This document shows positions 20,367 to 29,381 of a stretch of DNA of 64,000 nucleotides, piece after piece. A program made the translations under genes and the position numbers. The stretch's first letter is position 1. Every line of letters starts with the position of its first letter. The DNA is from Bacillota bacterium. GTDB lineage: Bacteria; Bacillota; Limnochordia; Limnochordales; ZCTH02-B6. The stretch lies in assembly GCA_017577945.1 (NCBI GenBank), contig PKQS01000010.1, forward strand, positions 248,001 to 312,000. Direction: 5' to 3'. The notes under the pieces are model-generated. The model worked only from the letters and a program-made list of their open reading frames with translations, ran no database searches and was not told the origin of the DNA.

Positions 20367-21664
20367 GCCCTCATCTTCCGTTCGATGAGATTGACGACGT
20401 AATCCCGCACGGTCTGCATGGGGATGTGCTCCAGCACCGTGTTCAGGAAGCCGTCGACGATAAGCCGCTTGGCTTCCCCTTCCCGCAAGCCGCGGCTGCG
20501 CAGGTAGAACAGGTGCTCCTCGATGACCTTGCCGACCGTCGCCGCGTGGCCTGCGCCCTGCACGTTTTCCTCCTCCACGTGCAGCTGCGGGATGCTGTAC
20601 GCCCGGGCCGTCGGGTCCAGCACCAGCGTGTTGCCCCGCTGGAACCCCGCGCTGTCGACCGCGCCGCTCTTCAGCAGCGTATACGGCCCGTACACGGCCC
20701 GCCCTTCGTCCTTGACGACGCCGCGCACGAGGATGTCGCTGCTGGTCTCGCGCGCTTCCTGAATCATGCGCATCTCCAGGTCCAGGTGCTGCTGGCCGGA
20801 GGCGAAAAAGACGCCCAGCCCCCGCACTTCGCAACCCTGGCCGTTGAGGCGGCTGTCGATCTCGTTGACCGACAAGGAGCCGCCGAACTCGGCCGAAATC
20901 CAGTCGGTATGGCTGCGCGGCTCCGGCACTGTGCGGCGCACCACCAGGTTCTGCACGCCTTCGGACAGCGCCTGAACGTTGCTCATGACGGCCCGCGCGC
21001 CTTCGCCGGTGAACAGCTCCAGCACGCCGAAGCGGTACGCCCGGGTCAACGCCGCGGGGCTGGCCGCCGTCTCCACCACGTTGACGCGGCTGTCGGCCTC
21101 CGCTACCACGATGTTATGATCGAACACGGCCAGCTGCGGCTCGTCGATCCAGACGAAATATTCGACCGGCTTCTTCAGCCGCACGCCCGCGGGCACGTAC
21201 ACGAACAGCCCGTCCGCGTGCAGCGCCGCGTTCAGCGCCACGATCTTGTTGTCGCCGCCCGGGAACGGCCGGTTCATGAAGTACTTTTCCACCAGCTCGG
21301 GATGTTCTTTCGTCGCCGCCGCCAGGCCCGTGACGATGACGCCTTCGGGCACGTCGTCGCCCAGCTGCCGGTAGACGACCGCGGAGTTGCGCAGCACCAC
21401 GATGATGCGGCCCGCCGGGTCGCCCACCAGCACCCGCAGCTCTTCCGGCAGCTCCTCCCACGCGGCCACCGGCGCCGTGTCCACGTACGGGACGAAGTTC
21501 TCGAAGTGAGACTCCTTCAGCCGCGTGCGCTCGTACTGCGGCACGGGCAGCTGCTCGAAGCGTTCCCACGCCGCCAGCCGCCGCTCGGTCATCCACGCGG
21601 GCTCGCTGCGGCGCCGGGACAGCTCCGCGATGTACTCCTGATCCAGCTTCGTCTGCGTGGCCAT
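20363..21664 (-). CDS. sufD: Fe-S cluster assembly scaffold subunit SufD
   Basis: Beta-helix component of the SufBCD scaffold complex. ATG at 21664 (433 residues) is preferred because GAGGGGGAG lies just before it; an ATG at 21688 touching the sufC stop would add eight residues. The C-terminal segments HAATVGKVIEEHLFYLRSRG and EAKRLIVDGFLNTVLEHIP are diagnostic of the SufB/SufD family. Length and position between sufC and sufS identify it as SufD. Its essential partner SufB is not in this window. Confidence 0.92.
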   Translation of the reverse strand: MATQTKLDQEYIAELSRRRSEPAWMTERRLAAWERFEQLPVPQYERTRLKESHFENFVPYVDTAPVAAWEELPEELRVLVGDPAGRIIVVLRNSAVVYRQLGDDVPEGVIVTGLAAATKEHPELVEKYFMNRPFPGGDNKIVALNAALHADGLFVYVPAGVRLKKPVEYFVWIDEPQLAVFDHNIVVAEADSRVNVVETAASPAALTRAYRFGVLELFTGEGARAVMSNVQALSEGVQNLVVRRTVPEPRSHTDWISAEFGGSLSVNEIDSRLNGQGCEVRGLGVFFASGQQHLDLEMRMIQEARETSSDILVRGVVKDEGRAVYGPYTLLKSGAVDSAGFQRGNTLVLDPTARAYSIPQLHVEEENVQGAGHAATVGKVIEEHLFYLRSRGLREGEAKRLIVDGFLNTVLEHIPMQTVRDYVVNLIERKMRA

Positions 21665-21687
21665 ACACCGCTCCCCCTCGCGCCGCA

Positions 21688-22458
21688 TCAGCCCGCGCTA
21701 ATCTCGCTCCGCAACCAGTCGTACCCTTTCTCCTCAAGCTCCCTGGCCAGCTCGGGGCCGCCGGAACGCACGATGCGCCCGTCCATCATGATGTGGACGT
21801 AGTCGGGCTTCAGGTACTCGAGGATACGCTGGTAGTGGGTGATAACCAGCACGCCCAGCTCCTCGCCGCGCTGCCGGCGCTGCCGGTTGACGCCCTCGGC
21901 GACGATCTTGAGCGCGTCGATGTCCAGGCCCGAGTCGGTCTCGTCCATGATGGCGATGCGAGGCCGCAGCAGCGCCATCTGCAAGATCTCGTGGCGCTTC
22001 TTCTCGCCGCCGGAGAACCCTTCATTCAGGTACCGCCCGGCGAATTCCTCGTCCATGTCCAGCTCCGCCATATGCTGCTTCAGCAGCTGGTGGAACTCGA
22101 GGACGGAAAGAGGCTGCGTGCCGCCGTGGATCGCGTTGTAGGCCGCGCGCAGGAAGTTGGCTACGGTGACGCCAGGAATCTCAACGGGATACTGAAACGC
22201 GAGGAACAACCCCTTGCGGGCCCGCTCATCGGGCTCCATCTCCAGGATGTCCTCGCCGTCCATCAGCACTTCGCCGTCTTCCACCACGTACCGGGGATGC
22301 CCCATCAGCGTGTTGGCCAGCGTGCTCTTGCCGGAGCCGTTGGGCCCCATGATGGCGTGCACTTCGCCGCCGCGCACGGTCAGTGACACGCCTTTGAGAA
22401 TTTCATTTCCCTCTATGCTGACGCGCAGATCCTTGATTTCCAGCGTCGGTCTGGACAT
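21688..22458 (-). CDS. sufC: Fe-S assembly ATPase SufC
   Basis: ABC-type ATPase that drives conformational change of the SufBCD scaffold. 256 residues with Walker [10 protein letters not shown], the SufC-specific Q-loop region [13 protein letters not shown], signature [10 protein letters not shown], Walker [15 protein letters not shown] (the Asp-Glu pair intact) and the H-loop [11 protein letters not shown] at 22458 follows GGGGAGGGA. First gene of the run sufC-D-S-U, behind the promoter at 22518-22546. Confidence 0.95.
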   Translation of the reverse strand: MSRPTLEIKDLRVSIEGNEILKGVSLTVRGGEVHAIMGPNGSGKSTLANTLMGHPRYVVEDGEVLMDGEDILEMEPDERARKGLFLAFQYPVEIPGVTVANFLRAAYNAIHGGTQPLSVLEFHQLLKQHMAELDMDEEFAGRYLNEGFSGGEKKRHEILQMALLRPRIAIMDETDSGLDIDALKIVAEGVNRQRRQRGEELGVLVITHYQRILEYLKPDYVHIMMDGRIVRSGGPELARELEEKGYDWLRSEISAG

Positions 22459-22517
22459 GCAGTCGATTCCCTCCCCGATGACGACGGCCCCAAAAAGGCC
22501 GCAAATTGCCTTCCTTC

Positions 22518-22546
22518 ATTGTGCCGTAGCCCTTCGGGGGTGTCAA
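22518..22546 (-). promoter_or_regulatory. suf operon promoter (TTGACA-17-CACAAT)
   Basis: Reading the minus strand, TTGACA at 22546-22541 is followed after 17 nt by CACAAT at 22523-22518. A leader of about 55 nt then runs to the sufC ATG and can form a small GGCC/GGCC hairpin. The -35 is perfect and the -10 moderate. Confidence 0.55.
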
Positions 22547-22698
22547 GTACGCCTCCGGACAAGGAGACCGGGTCCATGGAGGTGAATTACTTATGTATGT
22601 GCCCGAGTCGGGCATTCCCGGCGACGCGGCCGTGTTGCGGCTTTCGGCGTCGCCGGTCACGCGTGAATTTGGTTCGTTTCAGGAGTGTGTTGGTTCAA

Positions 22699-24030
22699 GT
22701 GCGCACGCAGCGTTCGGAACAGCTGTACCAGCGGGCTTTGCAGCACATCGCGGGCGGCGTCAACAGTCCGGCCCGCTCCTTTGACGCCGTGGGCGGAAAG
22801 CACCCAATCTTTATGCGCCGGGCCCAGGGCGCTTATTTCTGGGACGTCGACGGCAACAAATACATCGACTACTTGGCCGCCTACGGCGCCATCATCCTGG
22901 GCCATGCGCATCCGGCCGTCACCGAGGCCATCGCGAAGGCGGCCGAACGAGGCACGGTGTTCGGCACGCCCCACGAGCAGGAAATCGCGTTCGTGGAGCA
23001 GATCAAGAAGGCCATCCCCTACCTCGAGAAGATCCGCCTGGTCAACTCGGGCACCGAAGCCGTCATGTCGGCGGTGCGCCTGGCACGAGGCGTCACGCGC
23101 CGAAACAAGATCATTAAGTTCGCGGGCTGCTACCACGGCCATTCCGACCCGATGCTGCTGGAGGCCGGCTCAGGCCCGTCGCAGCTCAACAACGCGGTCA
23201 GCGCCGGCATTACGCCCGGCGTCGCCCAAGACGTCATCGTCCTGCCGTACAACGACCCCGCGGCGCTGGAGCAGTTCCTGGACGAGCTCGAGCGGCGCGG
23301 CGGCAGCGGTCCCGACGGCGACCACGACATCGCGGCGCTGCTGCTGGAGCCCATCGTCGGCAACTTCGGCCTCGTGGAGCCCAGGCCGGGCTTTCTCGAG
23401 GCGGTGCACGCCGCGGCGGCCAAGCTCGGCGCGTTGGTCATTTACGACGAAGTCATCACGGCGTTCCGGTTCCGGTACGGTTCAGCCGCCGACGCGCTCG
23501 GCTTTCAGCCGGACATTACGGTGCTCGGCAAGATTATCGGCGGCGGGCTGCCCATCGGCGCCTACGGTGCGTCGGCCGAGATCATGGACTACGTCTCGCC
23601 CGTGGGCCCCGTGTACCAGTCGGGCACGTTCTCGGGCAACCCGGTCTCCGTCGCGGCCGGCTTGGCGTGCCTGCAGACGCTGCAGGAGCCGGGCCTGTAC
23701 GAGCGGCTGGAGCGGTTCGGCAAGGCGCTGGCCGACGGGCTGCGGGAGTCGGCGGCGCGGCACGGCGTCGCCGTCCAGGTGAACCAGCGGGGCGGCGGCG
23801 TGTCCATCGCCTTTACCGAGGAGCCGGTGTACGACGTGGCGGCCGTGGACCGCAGCGACAAGGCCATGTTCGCCCGCTTCTTCCGCCGCATGCTGGCTTC
23901 CGGCATCAACCTGGCGCCCTCGGTCTACGAGGTGCTCTACGTCACCGCCGCCCACACGGAGCAGGACATCGAGTTCACGCTCAACGCGATTGAGCGCGTC
24001 TTCGCTACCCTCCACGACGGCGACGACTGA
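22699..24030 (+). CDS. hemL: Glutamate-1-semialdehyde 2,1-aminomutase
   Basis: PLP enzyme making 5-aminolevulinate for heme, and in this context perhaps cobalamin. From GTG at 22699 the protein is 443 residues and begins VRTQRSEQLYQRA, as family members do. The PLP lysine is Lys278 in VLGKIIGGGLPIGA; other blocks are AGGVNSPARSF, YHGHSD and SGTFSGNP. The start is unsettled: GGAG at 22682 is 13 nt from this GTG and 4 nt from a TTG at 22690, and the frame is open up to an ATG at 22576 with a good AAGGAG. The 41-residue Cys/Arg-rich extension from that ATG looks unlike HemL. Stands alone, diverging from suf. Confidence 0.92.
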   Translation: MRTQRSEQLYQRALQHIAGGVNSPARSFDAVGGKHPIFMRRAQGAYFWDVDGNKYIDYLAAYGAIILGHAHPAVTEAIAKAAERGTVFGTPHEQEIAFVEQIKKAIPYLEKIRLVNSGTEAVMSAVRLARGVTRRNKIIKFAGCYHGHSDPMLLEAGSGPSQLNNAVSAGITPGVAQDVIVLPYNDPAALEQFLDELERRGGSGPDGDHDIAALLLEPIVGNFGLVEPRPGFLEAVHAAAAKLGALVIYDEVITAFRFRYGSAADALGFQPDITVLGKIIGGGLPIGAYGASAEIMDYVSPVGPVYQSGTFSGNPVSVAAGLACLQTLQEPGLYERLERFGKALADGLRESAARHGVAVQVNQRGGGVSIAFTEEPVYDVAAVDRSDKAMFARFFRRMLASGINLAPSVYEVLYVTAAHTEQDIEFTLNAIERVFATLHDGDD

Positions 24031-24051
24031 TGCGAGGCGCCGCGCGGCGCC

Positions 24052-24876
24052 TCAGCCCGACTGGGCGAAATAGTCGACGACGCCGTTGTAGATGGCCAGC
24101 GCAGCCCGGTAGCGGTACGCCGGGTCCGCCAGCAGCCGCTCCTCGCTCCAGTTGGACAAAAAGCCCAGCTCCAGCAAGACGGCCGGCATCGTCGTCTCCC
24201 GCACGACGTGGAACGACCGGCGGATGACCCCCACGCTGCGCGTCCCCAGGGCTTGCGCGAGATGGGCCTGCATGACATCGGCCAGCCGGCGGCTGCGCTC
24301 GTGGTAGTAATAGGTGGTGACGCCGTGCACCGCTGGGTTGGGATTGGAGTCGTTGTGGATGCTGATGAAGACGTCGGCGCCGGCCTGGTTGGCGATGGCG
24401 GCCCGCGCGGCCAGCGGCACGTAGCGGTCGTCGCTGCGTGTCAGAATGACGCGGGCGCCGGCCTGCTCCAGCAGGTTCTTCGCGTCCAGCGCCACGAAGA
24501 GCGTGTTGTACGCCTCTCGCGTCTTGCCGCTGACGCCCAGGGCGCCCGGATCTGATCCGCCGTGACCGGGATCGAGCACGATGGTGCGGTTGGCCAAAGG
24601 CTTTGCGGACTGCGGGACCGGCGCCCGCTCGGCCCCTGAGGCGGCCGTGTCGCCGCCGCCCGCGGCGGGCCGCTGGCCGGACGCCGACTGCTGGGCGGAT
24701 CCGGGTGCCGCGTCCGGCGAGGACGGCGCAGCGCCCGGCGCCGGGGAAACCGGCTCGGGCAACTCGCCGGGCGCGCCGGCCTGGCCGCCCATCAAGTAGA
24801 AAAACAACAAGACAATAAGAGTCGCGACGAGGCTGGAGCGCAGGGTGACTACGCTCTGCGATGGGGCTCGGTGCAA
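24052..24876 (-). CDS. N-acetylmuramoyl-L-alanine amidase (Amidase_3)
   Basis: Zn-dependent peptidoglycan amidase acting outside the cytoplasmic membrane. 274 residues: a signal anchor at about 15-32, a Gly/Ala/Pro/Ser-rich linker to about residue 95, then the catalytic domain. Zinc-site blocks are LDPGHGGSDPGALG, the Glu in KTREAYN, and ISIHNDSNPN; the catalytic Glu is in PAVLLELGFLSN. TTG at 24876 lies behind GGGGGAG. Similar to CwlD-type or plain Amidase_3 hydrolases of spore and cell wall; sporulation cannot be concluded from it. Ends 21 bp from hemL, convergent. Confidence 0.88.
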   Translation of the reverse strand: MHRAPSQSVVTLRSSLVATLIVLLFFYLMGGQAGAPGELPEPVSPAPGAAPSSPDAAPGSAQQSASGQRPAAGGGDTAASGAERAPVPQSAKPLANRTIVLDPGHGGSDPGALGVSGKTREAYNTLFVALDAKNLLEQAGARVILTRSDDRYVPLAARAAIANQAGADVFISIHNDSNPNPAVHGVTTYYYHERSRRLADVMQAHLAQALGTRSVGVIRRSFHVVRETTMPAVLLELGFLSNWSEERLLADPAYRYRAALAIYNGVVDYFAQSG

Positions 24877-25112
24877 CGCTTGCTCCCCCGTTTCCTGCTG
24901 CGATGAAAGCCGTGTCGTAAGCGGCGTGAGCAGCGTTGCCGTCCGTGGCCTCGTTTTTCCCTCGTCCTTCGGGCTTCTTTCCTGGACTTCTGCAGCGCCG
25001 CCGGGCTTCCTCCCGCCCGGCTGCTAGCAATAACTGCCCGCCCGGGCGACGCTTGCCAGCAGGACCCGGCGTTCCGCCGCGGCGCCCCGGGCCCGCCGCT
25101 GCCCGGCTTCGG

Positions 25113-26252
25113 TTAGAGCGATGCGCTTGCAAGGCGGTGCTCTTGCCGCCGCACCGTCAGTGCCTCAAGCCGTTCCACGTCCACCGCCACGCCGATGCCG
25201 GGTTCGGACGGCACAGCGAGGCAGCCTTCGTCATCCAACGTGAACGGCGGATCGACGATGTCTTCGAGCCAATAGCGATCCGAGGCCGACAGGTCGCCCG
25301 GCAGCGAAAATCCCGGCAGCGACGCCAGCGCCACGTTGTGGGCGCGCCCGATGCCCGTTTCCAGCATGCCGCCGCACCACACCGGCACTCCGCGCGCCAA
25401 AGCCAAATCGTGCACCGCCACCGCGGCTGTGTGGCCTCCCAGCCGCGCCGCCTTGACGTTGAACATGCGGCAGCTGCCCAACGCCAGCGCCTGGGCCGCG
25501 TGCTCCACGCTCCGCACGCTCTCGTCGAGGCAGACGGGGGTCTGCAGTTGCGCCTGCAGCCGCGCGTGATCGAGGAGGTCGTCCCACGACAGCGGCTGCT
25601 CGAGAAAAGCCAGGCCGAACTGATCCAAGCGCTGGAGCGCCTCCATGTCGCCAATACGATACGATCCGTTGGCGTCGACCGCGAGCTCGAGGCCGGGGAA
25701 CGCGCGGCGCACCGGTTCAACCACGTCGACGTCCCGTCCCGGCGCGATTTTCAGCTTCACCCGGCGGTAGCCCCGCTGCACGCAGTCTTCCACCTGCCGC
25801 AGCAGCTCCCGCGTATCCGCCGCGAAGCCCAGCGCGACGCCCGCCGGCACTTTCCGGCGCGTCCCGCCCAGCACCGCGCTCAACGATAGCCCTCGCTGGC
25901 GCGCCCACAAGTCCCAGAGGGCTCCCTCCAGGCCTGCCTTGGCGATGGGATGGCCGCGAAAGACGGTCAAGGCGGCCGCCGCGCCCGACGGGTGCTGCAG
26001 GCCGGCGCGGGAGAGCGCCGGGACGAAGAAATCGTTGAGCACGTGCCAAGCCGTGGCGACGGTCTCCTCGTTGTACGTCGGCCGGGACAGCACCGGCGCC
26101 TCGCCGTATCCTACGTGCCCGCCCCCGTGAGCTTCGATGATCACCACGTCCCGCTCGTGCTCGGCACCTAGCGCCGTGACAAACGGCGATCGCAAGCGCA
26201 TGCGGATATGCCGCACGACCACCCGCTCCAGCGCCAGCGGCTCGGGTTGCAC
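25113..26252 (-). CDS. Enolase-superfamily enzyme, MenC/N-acylamino-acid racemase type
   Basis: Member of the muconate-lactonising subgroup: o-succinylbenzoate synthase or N-succinylamino-acid racemase. GTG at 26252 (379 residues) follows the AAGGAG formed across the end of the aquaporin gene; the open frame continues upstream only by overlapping that gene. Catalytic and metal residues are readable: the KxK pair in RVKLKIAPG, Asp in AVDANGSY, Glu in FLEQPL, Asp in CLDES, and the second lysine in NVKAARLGG. GGMLETGIGRAHN closes the site. No other menaquinone gene is nearby, so racemase activity is as likely as MenC. Confidence 0.82.
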   Translation of the reverse strand: MQPEPLALERVVVRHIRMRLRSPFVTALGAEHERDVVIIEAHGGGHVGYGEAPVLSRPTYNEETVATAWHVLNDFFVPALSRAGLQHPSGAAAALTVFRGHPIAKAGLEGALWDLWARQRGLSLSAVLGGTRRKVPAGVALGFAADTRELLRQVEDCVQRGYRRVKLKIAPGRDVDVVEPVRRAFPGLELAVDANGSYRIGDMEALQRLDQFGLAFLEQPLSWDDLLDHARLQAQLQTPVCLDESVRSVEHAAQALALGSCRMFNVKAARLGGHTAAVAVHDLALARGVPVWCGGMLETGIGRAHNVALASLPGFSLPGDLSASDRYWLEDIVDPPFTLDDEGCLAVPSEPGIGVAVDVERLEALTVRRQEHRLASASL

Positions 26253-26259
26253 CAGGTCG

Positions 26260-26946
26260 TCACTCCTTGGCCCGCGCTTCGCGCACGGCCAGCAGCGCGC
26301 CGACGACGGCCGCCACGACCGCGCCCGCGAGCGGGCCCGCCCAGGCCAGCCAATGGTTTTCCCACACGCTGCCCGCCAGCGCGACACCAAACGCCCGGGC
26401 CGGATTCAGCGTGCCGCCGGTCAGCGGCGCGGCGAGGAACACCGCCGCGCTCATGGCCGCCCCCACGGCCAGCGCGGCCGCGGGACGCTGGCCTTCGCCG
26501 ATCCGAGCGCCGAAATATACGAGCGTCACGGCCAGCGTCAGTATCGCTTCTAAGATAATTTGGGCCGCCGCCCGCTCCGGCTGCGCCGCTGCCACGGCCA
26601 GCCGGGCGCGCCGCCAGACGTCGCTCCCGAAAACGGCCGCCGCCGCCAGCGCCGCGGCGACGCCGCCCAAAAGCTGCGCCAGCACGTACATCACCGCGCG
26701 CGGCCACCGCATCCGGCCCGCCAGCGCCCAGGCCACGCTGACGGCCGGGTTGACGTGGGCGCCCGAGACCGGCCCCAGCGCGGCCACGATGGCCGCCAGC
26801 GCCAGCCCGTGCACCGCGGCCACGCCGCCAATCCCTAGCGCTCCGCCGGACCGCTCGTCGGCGACGAACGCCGCCGCGCCGAGAAACGAAAACAAGAAAG
26901 TGCCCACCATTTCGGCCATCGCCCTTTGTGCCGGGCTGCCGGCCAT
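26260..26946 (-). CDS. MIP family channel (aquaporin/glycerol facilitator)
   Basis: Six-helix channel of 228 residues for water or small neutral solutes. Both pore half-helices are intact: HVNPAVS near residue 65 and TLNPARAFG near residue 182, the second with the selectivity-filter Arg. ATG at 26946 directly follows the mutY stop (TAG then ATG) and is served by AAAGGAGGAG inside the end of mutY. The compact size is closer to AqpZ-like aquaporins than to GlpF (about 280), but specificity is not readable. Sits between mutY and the enolase-superfamily gene. Confidence 0.9.
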   Translation of the reverse strand: MAGSPAQRAMAEMVGTFLFSFLGAAAFVADERSGGALGIGGVAAVHGLALAAIVAALGPVSGAHVNPAVSVAWALAGRMRWPRAVMYVLAQLLGGVAAALAAAAVFGSDVWRRARLAVAAAQPERAAAQIILEAILTLAVTLVYFGARIGEGQRPAAALAVGAAMSAAVFLAAPLTGGTLNPARAFGVALAGSVWENHWLAWAGPLAGAVVAAVVGALLAVREARAKE

Positions 26947-28095
26947 CTAGTCTCCTCCTTTCCCGGGCGTCGGGTCCGAGACGTGCGCCAGGGCGCGCCA
27001 CGCGCCGGCGATGCGGCGGTGGGCTCGCCCGAACGGCAGCGCGTCCAGTTCATCGGCCGTGGCCCACCGCCACGCGGCGCCCCCGGTCTCGGGCCCTCGC
27101 CCACCACCCGCGCCTGCGTCCACCGCGTACTCGAACACGCGCAGGCGCCACGTCAAGTGGCTGAAGACGTGCGTCACGTCCTGCAGCCGTCCCGCCGGCC
27201 GCGCCGCGACCCCGTAGAGCTCCTGCAGACGCTGCCGCAACCGCGCCGCCGCCTCTTCGTCCGAGACATCCGCCGGCAGCTCAAGCCATGGGAACTCCCA
27301 CAACCCAGCCAGCAAGCCGCCTTCCGGCCGGCGCACGACGAGCAGGCGGGGGACTTCGCCCCCGGTTCCCTGCGCGACCGCCACCGCCACCGCCCCGTGC
27401 ACGACGCGGCCCGGCTGCTTTTTCGGCCGCACCGGCAGCGCTTCGGCCGCGCCTTCCGCGCGCGCCACGCACGCATCGGCCCACGGGCAGCGGCCGCAGT
27501 CGGGCCGGCCCGGCGTGCAGACCAGAGCGCCCAGCTCCATGAGCGCCTCCGTGAACCGGCCGGCTTGCTCAGCCGGCATCATGGCGGCGGCCAGCTCCTC
27601 GATGCGCCGCTGGACCGCCCCCTGCGTCACCGGCTCCGCGATGCCGTACAGGCGCGCGAGCACCCGCAACACGTTGCCGTCCACCGCCGGCGACGGGTAA
27701 TTGAAGGCGATGCTGGCGATGGCCGCGGCCGTGTAGCGGCCGATGCCGGGAAGCTTGGCCAGCTCGTCGGGGTGCTGCGGCAGCTGGCCCCCGTAGCGGG
27801 CCATGACCTCGCGCGCGGCCAGCCACAGGTTGCGGGCGCGCGAATAATACCCGAGTCCTTCCCACTCCTTGAGGACGTCTTCTTCCGCAGCGGCCGCCAA
27901 CTGCTCGACGGTCGGAAAACGGCGCAAGAACGAGTCATAGCGGGAAACGACCGTCTCCACTCGCGTCTGCTGCAGCATCACTTCGGAAACCCAGACGCGA
28001 TACGGATCGCGGTCCCTCCGCCACGGCAAGTCCCGCTTGTGCGCCTCGAACCAGTCCACCAGCCGGCGGCCGAGCTCGCGTGGGTCTGCGTTCAC
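26947..28095 (-). CDS. mutY: Adenine DNA glycosylase MutY
   Basis: Removes adenine mispaired with 8-oxoguanine. 382 residues: a helix-hairpin-helix glycosylase domain with the catalytic Glu in [18 protein letters not shown] and catalytic Asp in AVDGNVLRV; a [4Fe-4S] site with the canonical spacing C-x6-C-x2-C-x5-C in [17 protein letters not shown]; and a C-terminal NUDIX-like domain from about residue 230 that reads 8-oxoG. GTG at 28095, 14 bp after fabI, has only a weak ribosome site. Co-directional with fabI upstream and the aquaporin downstream. Confidence 0.95.
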   Translation of the reverse strand: MNADPRELGRRLVDWFEAHKRDLPWRRDRDPYRVWVSEVMLQQTRVETVVSRYDSFLRRFPTVEQLAAAAEEDVLKEWEGLGYYSRARNLWLAAREVMARYGGQLPQHPDELAKLPGIGRYTAAAIASIAFNYPSPAVDGNVLRVLARLYGIAEPVTQGAVQRRIEELAAAMMPAEQAGRFTEALMELGALVCTPGRPDCGRCPWADACVARAEGAAEALPVRPKKQPGRVVHGAVAVAVAQGTGGEVPRLLVVRRPEGGLLAGLWEFPWLELPADVSDEEAAARLRQRLQELYGVAARPAGRLQDVTHVFSHLTWRLRVFEYAVDAGAGGGRGPETGGAAWRWATADELDALPFGRAHRRIAGAWRALAHVSDPTPGKGGD

Positions 28096-28109
28096 GGCTC
28101 AGGCCACCG

Positions 28110-28889
28110 CTACATGCCGACGATGTTGTAGCCCGCGTCCACGTACAGTACTTCGCCGGTGATGCCCGAGCTCAGCGGGCTGCAAAGGAACAGCGCCGCA
28201 CCGGCCAGCTCCTCCATTTCCACCCGGCGGCGCAGCGGCGCTTTCTCGGCGTGGTGTTCCAGCATCTTCATGAAGCCCGGCACGCCCCGCGCGGCCAGCG
28301 TCTTCATGGGACCGGCCGAGATGGCGTTGACGCGAATGTTGTCCGGCCCCAAGTCGTAGGCCAGATAGCGCACCGCCGCCTCCAGCGCCGCCTTGGCCAC
28401 GCCCATGACGTTGTAGCCGGGAATGACCTTTTCGGCGCCGTAGTAGGTCAGCGTCACGATGCTGCCGCCGCCCGCCGCCTTCATCAGCGGCCGCGCCGCG
28501 TTGGCGAGCGCCGCCAGCGAGTACGCGCTGACATCCTGCGCGATCGCGTAGCCTTGCCGGGACGTTTCCACGAAAGGCCGCTGCAAATCTTCGCGCGGCG
28601 CGTACGCCACGGCGTGAATCAAAATGTCCAGCTTACCGAACTCCTCCTGCACGCGCCGGAAAACGTTTTCGATCTGCGCGTCGTCGGTGACGTCCAGGGG
28701 CAGCACCAGCGGGTCGTTGAGCCCCGCGGCCAGCTCCCGCACTTTCGGCTCGACGCGCTCGTTCTGGTACGTCACGGCCAGCTTGGCGCCGGCCTTGTCC
28801 AGCATTTGCGCGATGCCCCAGGCGATGCTGTGCTTGTCCGCGATGCCGACCACCAAGCCCGTGCGCCCGGAGAGGTCGATGGTGATCAC
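28110..28889 (-). CDS. fabI: Enoyl-[acyl-carrier-protein] reductase FabI
   Basis: NADH/NADPH-dependent last step of fatty-acid elongation, type II. 259 residues with a Rossmann start [17 protein letters not shown] characteristic of FabI rather than other short-chain reductases, and catalytic Tyr159 and Lys166 in [10 protein letters not shown], seven apart as required. [15 protein letters not shown] follows. GTG at 28889 lies 7 nt after AGGAGGG. The only fatty-acid synthesis gene in a window rich in degradation genes. Confidence 0.95.
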   Translation of the reverse strand: MITIDLSGRTGLVVGIADKHSIAWGIAQMLDKAGAKLAVTYQNERVEPKVRELAAGLNDPLVLPLDVTDDAQIENVFRRVQEEFGKLDILIHAVAYAPREDLQRPFVETSRQGYAIAQDVSAYSLAALANAARPLMKAAGGGSIVTLTYYGAEKVIPGYNVMGVAKAALEAAVRYLAYDLGPDNIRVNAISAGPMKTLAARGVPGFMKMLEHHAEKAPLRRRVEMEELAGAALFLCSPLSSGITGEVLYVDAGYNIVGM

Positions 28890-28937
28890 GTCGTTCCCTC
28901 CTGCGTTTCGCTGCGGGCGGCTCCGTCCGCCGCGCCC

Positions 28938-29201
28938 TCACGCTTCCGCAATCAGCTGTTTGTTCTGCAGAATCCGGACGATTTCCCCTGCCTCCGGGAA
29001 ACGGCCCGTCTGGTCCAGCGAGAAAATCACCTCGCTGCCGGCCCGCACCTCGAACGTGCCGCCCGACGACGGGATGAGCGTCACGGCCGCCAGCTGCTTG
29101 CCGCAGTGGGTCACCAGCTCCTCCGCGGCTTTGATGGCCCACGGCGCGTAGCCGCACGGCCCGCAAAACTCGATTTGCACTTCCAGCGTCTTACCCGCCA
29201 A
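28938..29201 (-). CDS. SelT/SelW/SelH-family (Rdx) thioredoxin-like protein
   Basis: Small selenoprotein-W-like redox protein of 87 residues. The CxxC motif FCGPCGY is close to the N-terminus, where eukaryotic homologues carry selenocysteine; both positions are Cys here. The family strand-turn PSSGGTFEV and the C-terminal IVRILQ are present. The start is a TTG at 29201 behind GGGGGGAAAGG; the open frame continues upstream without likely coding. Function not established; probably a thiol-disulfide protein. First gene of the fabI-mutY run. Confidence 0.75.
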   Translation of the reverse strand: MAGKTLEVQIEFCGPCGYAPWAIKAAEELVTHCGKQLAAVTLIPSSGGTFEVRAGSEVIFSLDQTGRFPEAGEIVRILQNKQLIAEA

Positions 29202-29236
29202 GCCTTTCCCCCCTCGGCTGCACGGTGTTGTCTCCC

Positions 29237-29265
29237 ATTTTACCCGTTTGTTTCCGCGCCGTCGA
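29237..29265 (-). promoter_or_regulatory. Candidate promoter of the selT-like/fabI/mutY run
   Basis: On the minus strand TCGACG (29265-29260) is followed after 17 nt by TAAAAT (29242-29237), 36 nt ahead of the TTG start. The -10 matches 5 of 6 and the -35 4 of 6. The rest of the 180-bp divergent gap shows no clear promoter for the mutase operon; TATAGT at 29325-29330 has no matching -35. Confidence 0.4.
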
Positions 29266-29381
29266 GCGTTAGGCGCGGGCGGGCAGGACGCGCACGGCGC
29301 GCCGGCGAATGTCGTAGTAAATCGTATAGTATTGAAGATGAAGTCCAGATCGAAATTGTCGAAACGGAGGACTCGCCGCTC

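Noticed and set aside
25000..25021. GC-rich hairpin (GCCGGGC/GCCCGGC) between the amidase and the enolase-superfamily gene
   Set aside because: No U-tract on either side and an 8-nt loop; not supported as a terminator. The 236-bp gap shows nothing else definite.
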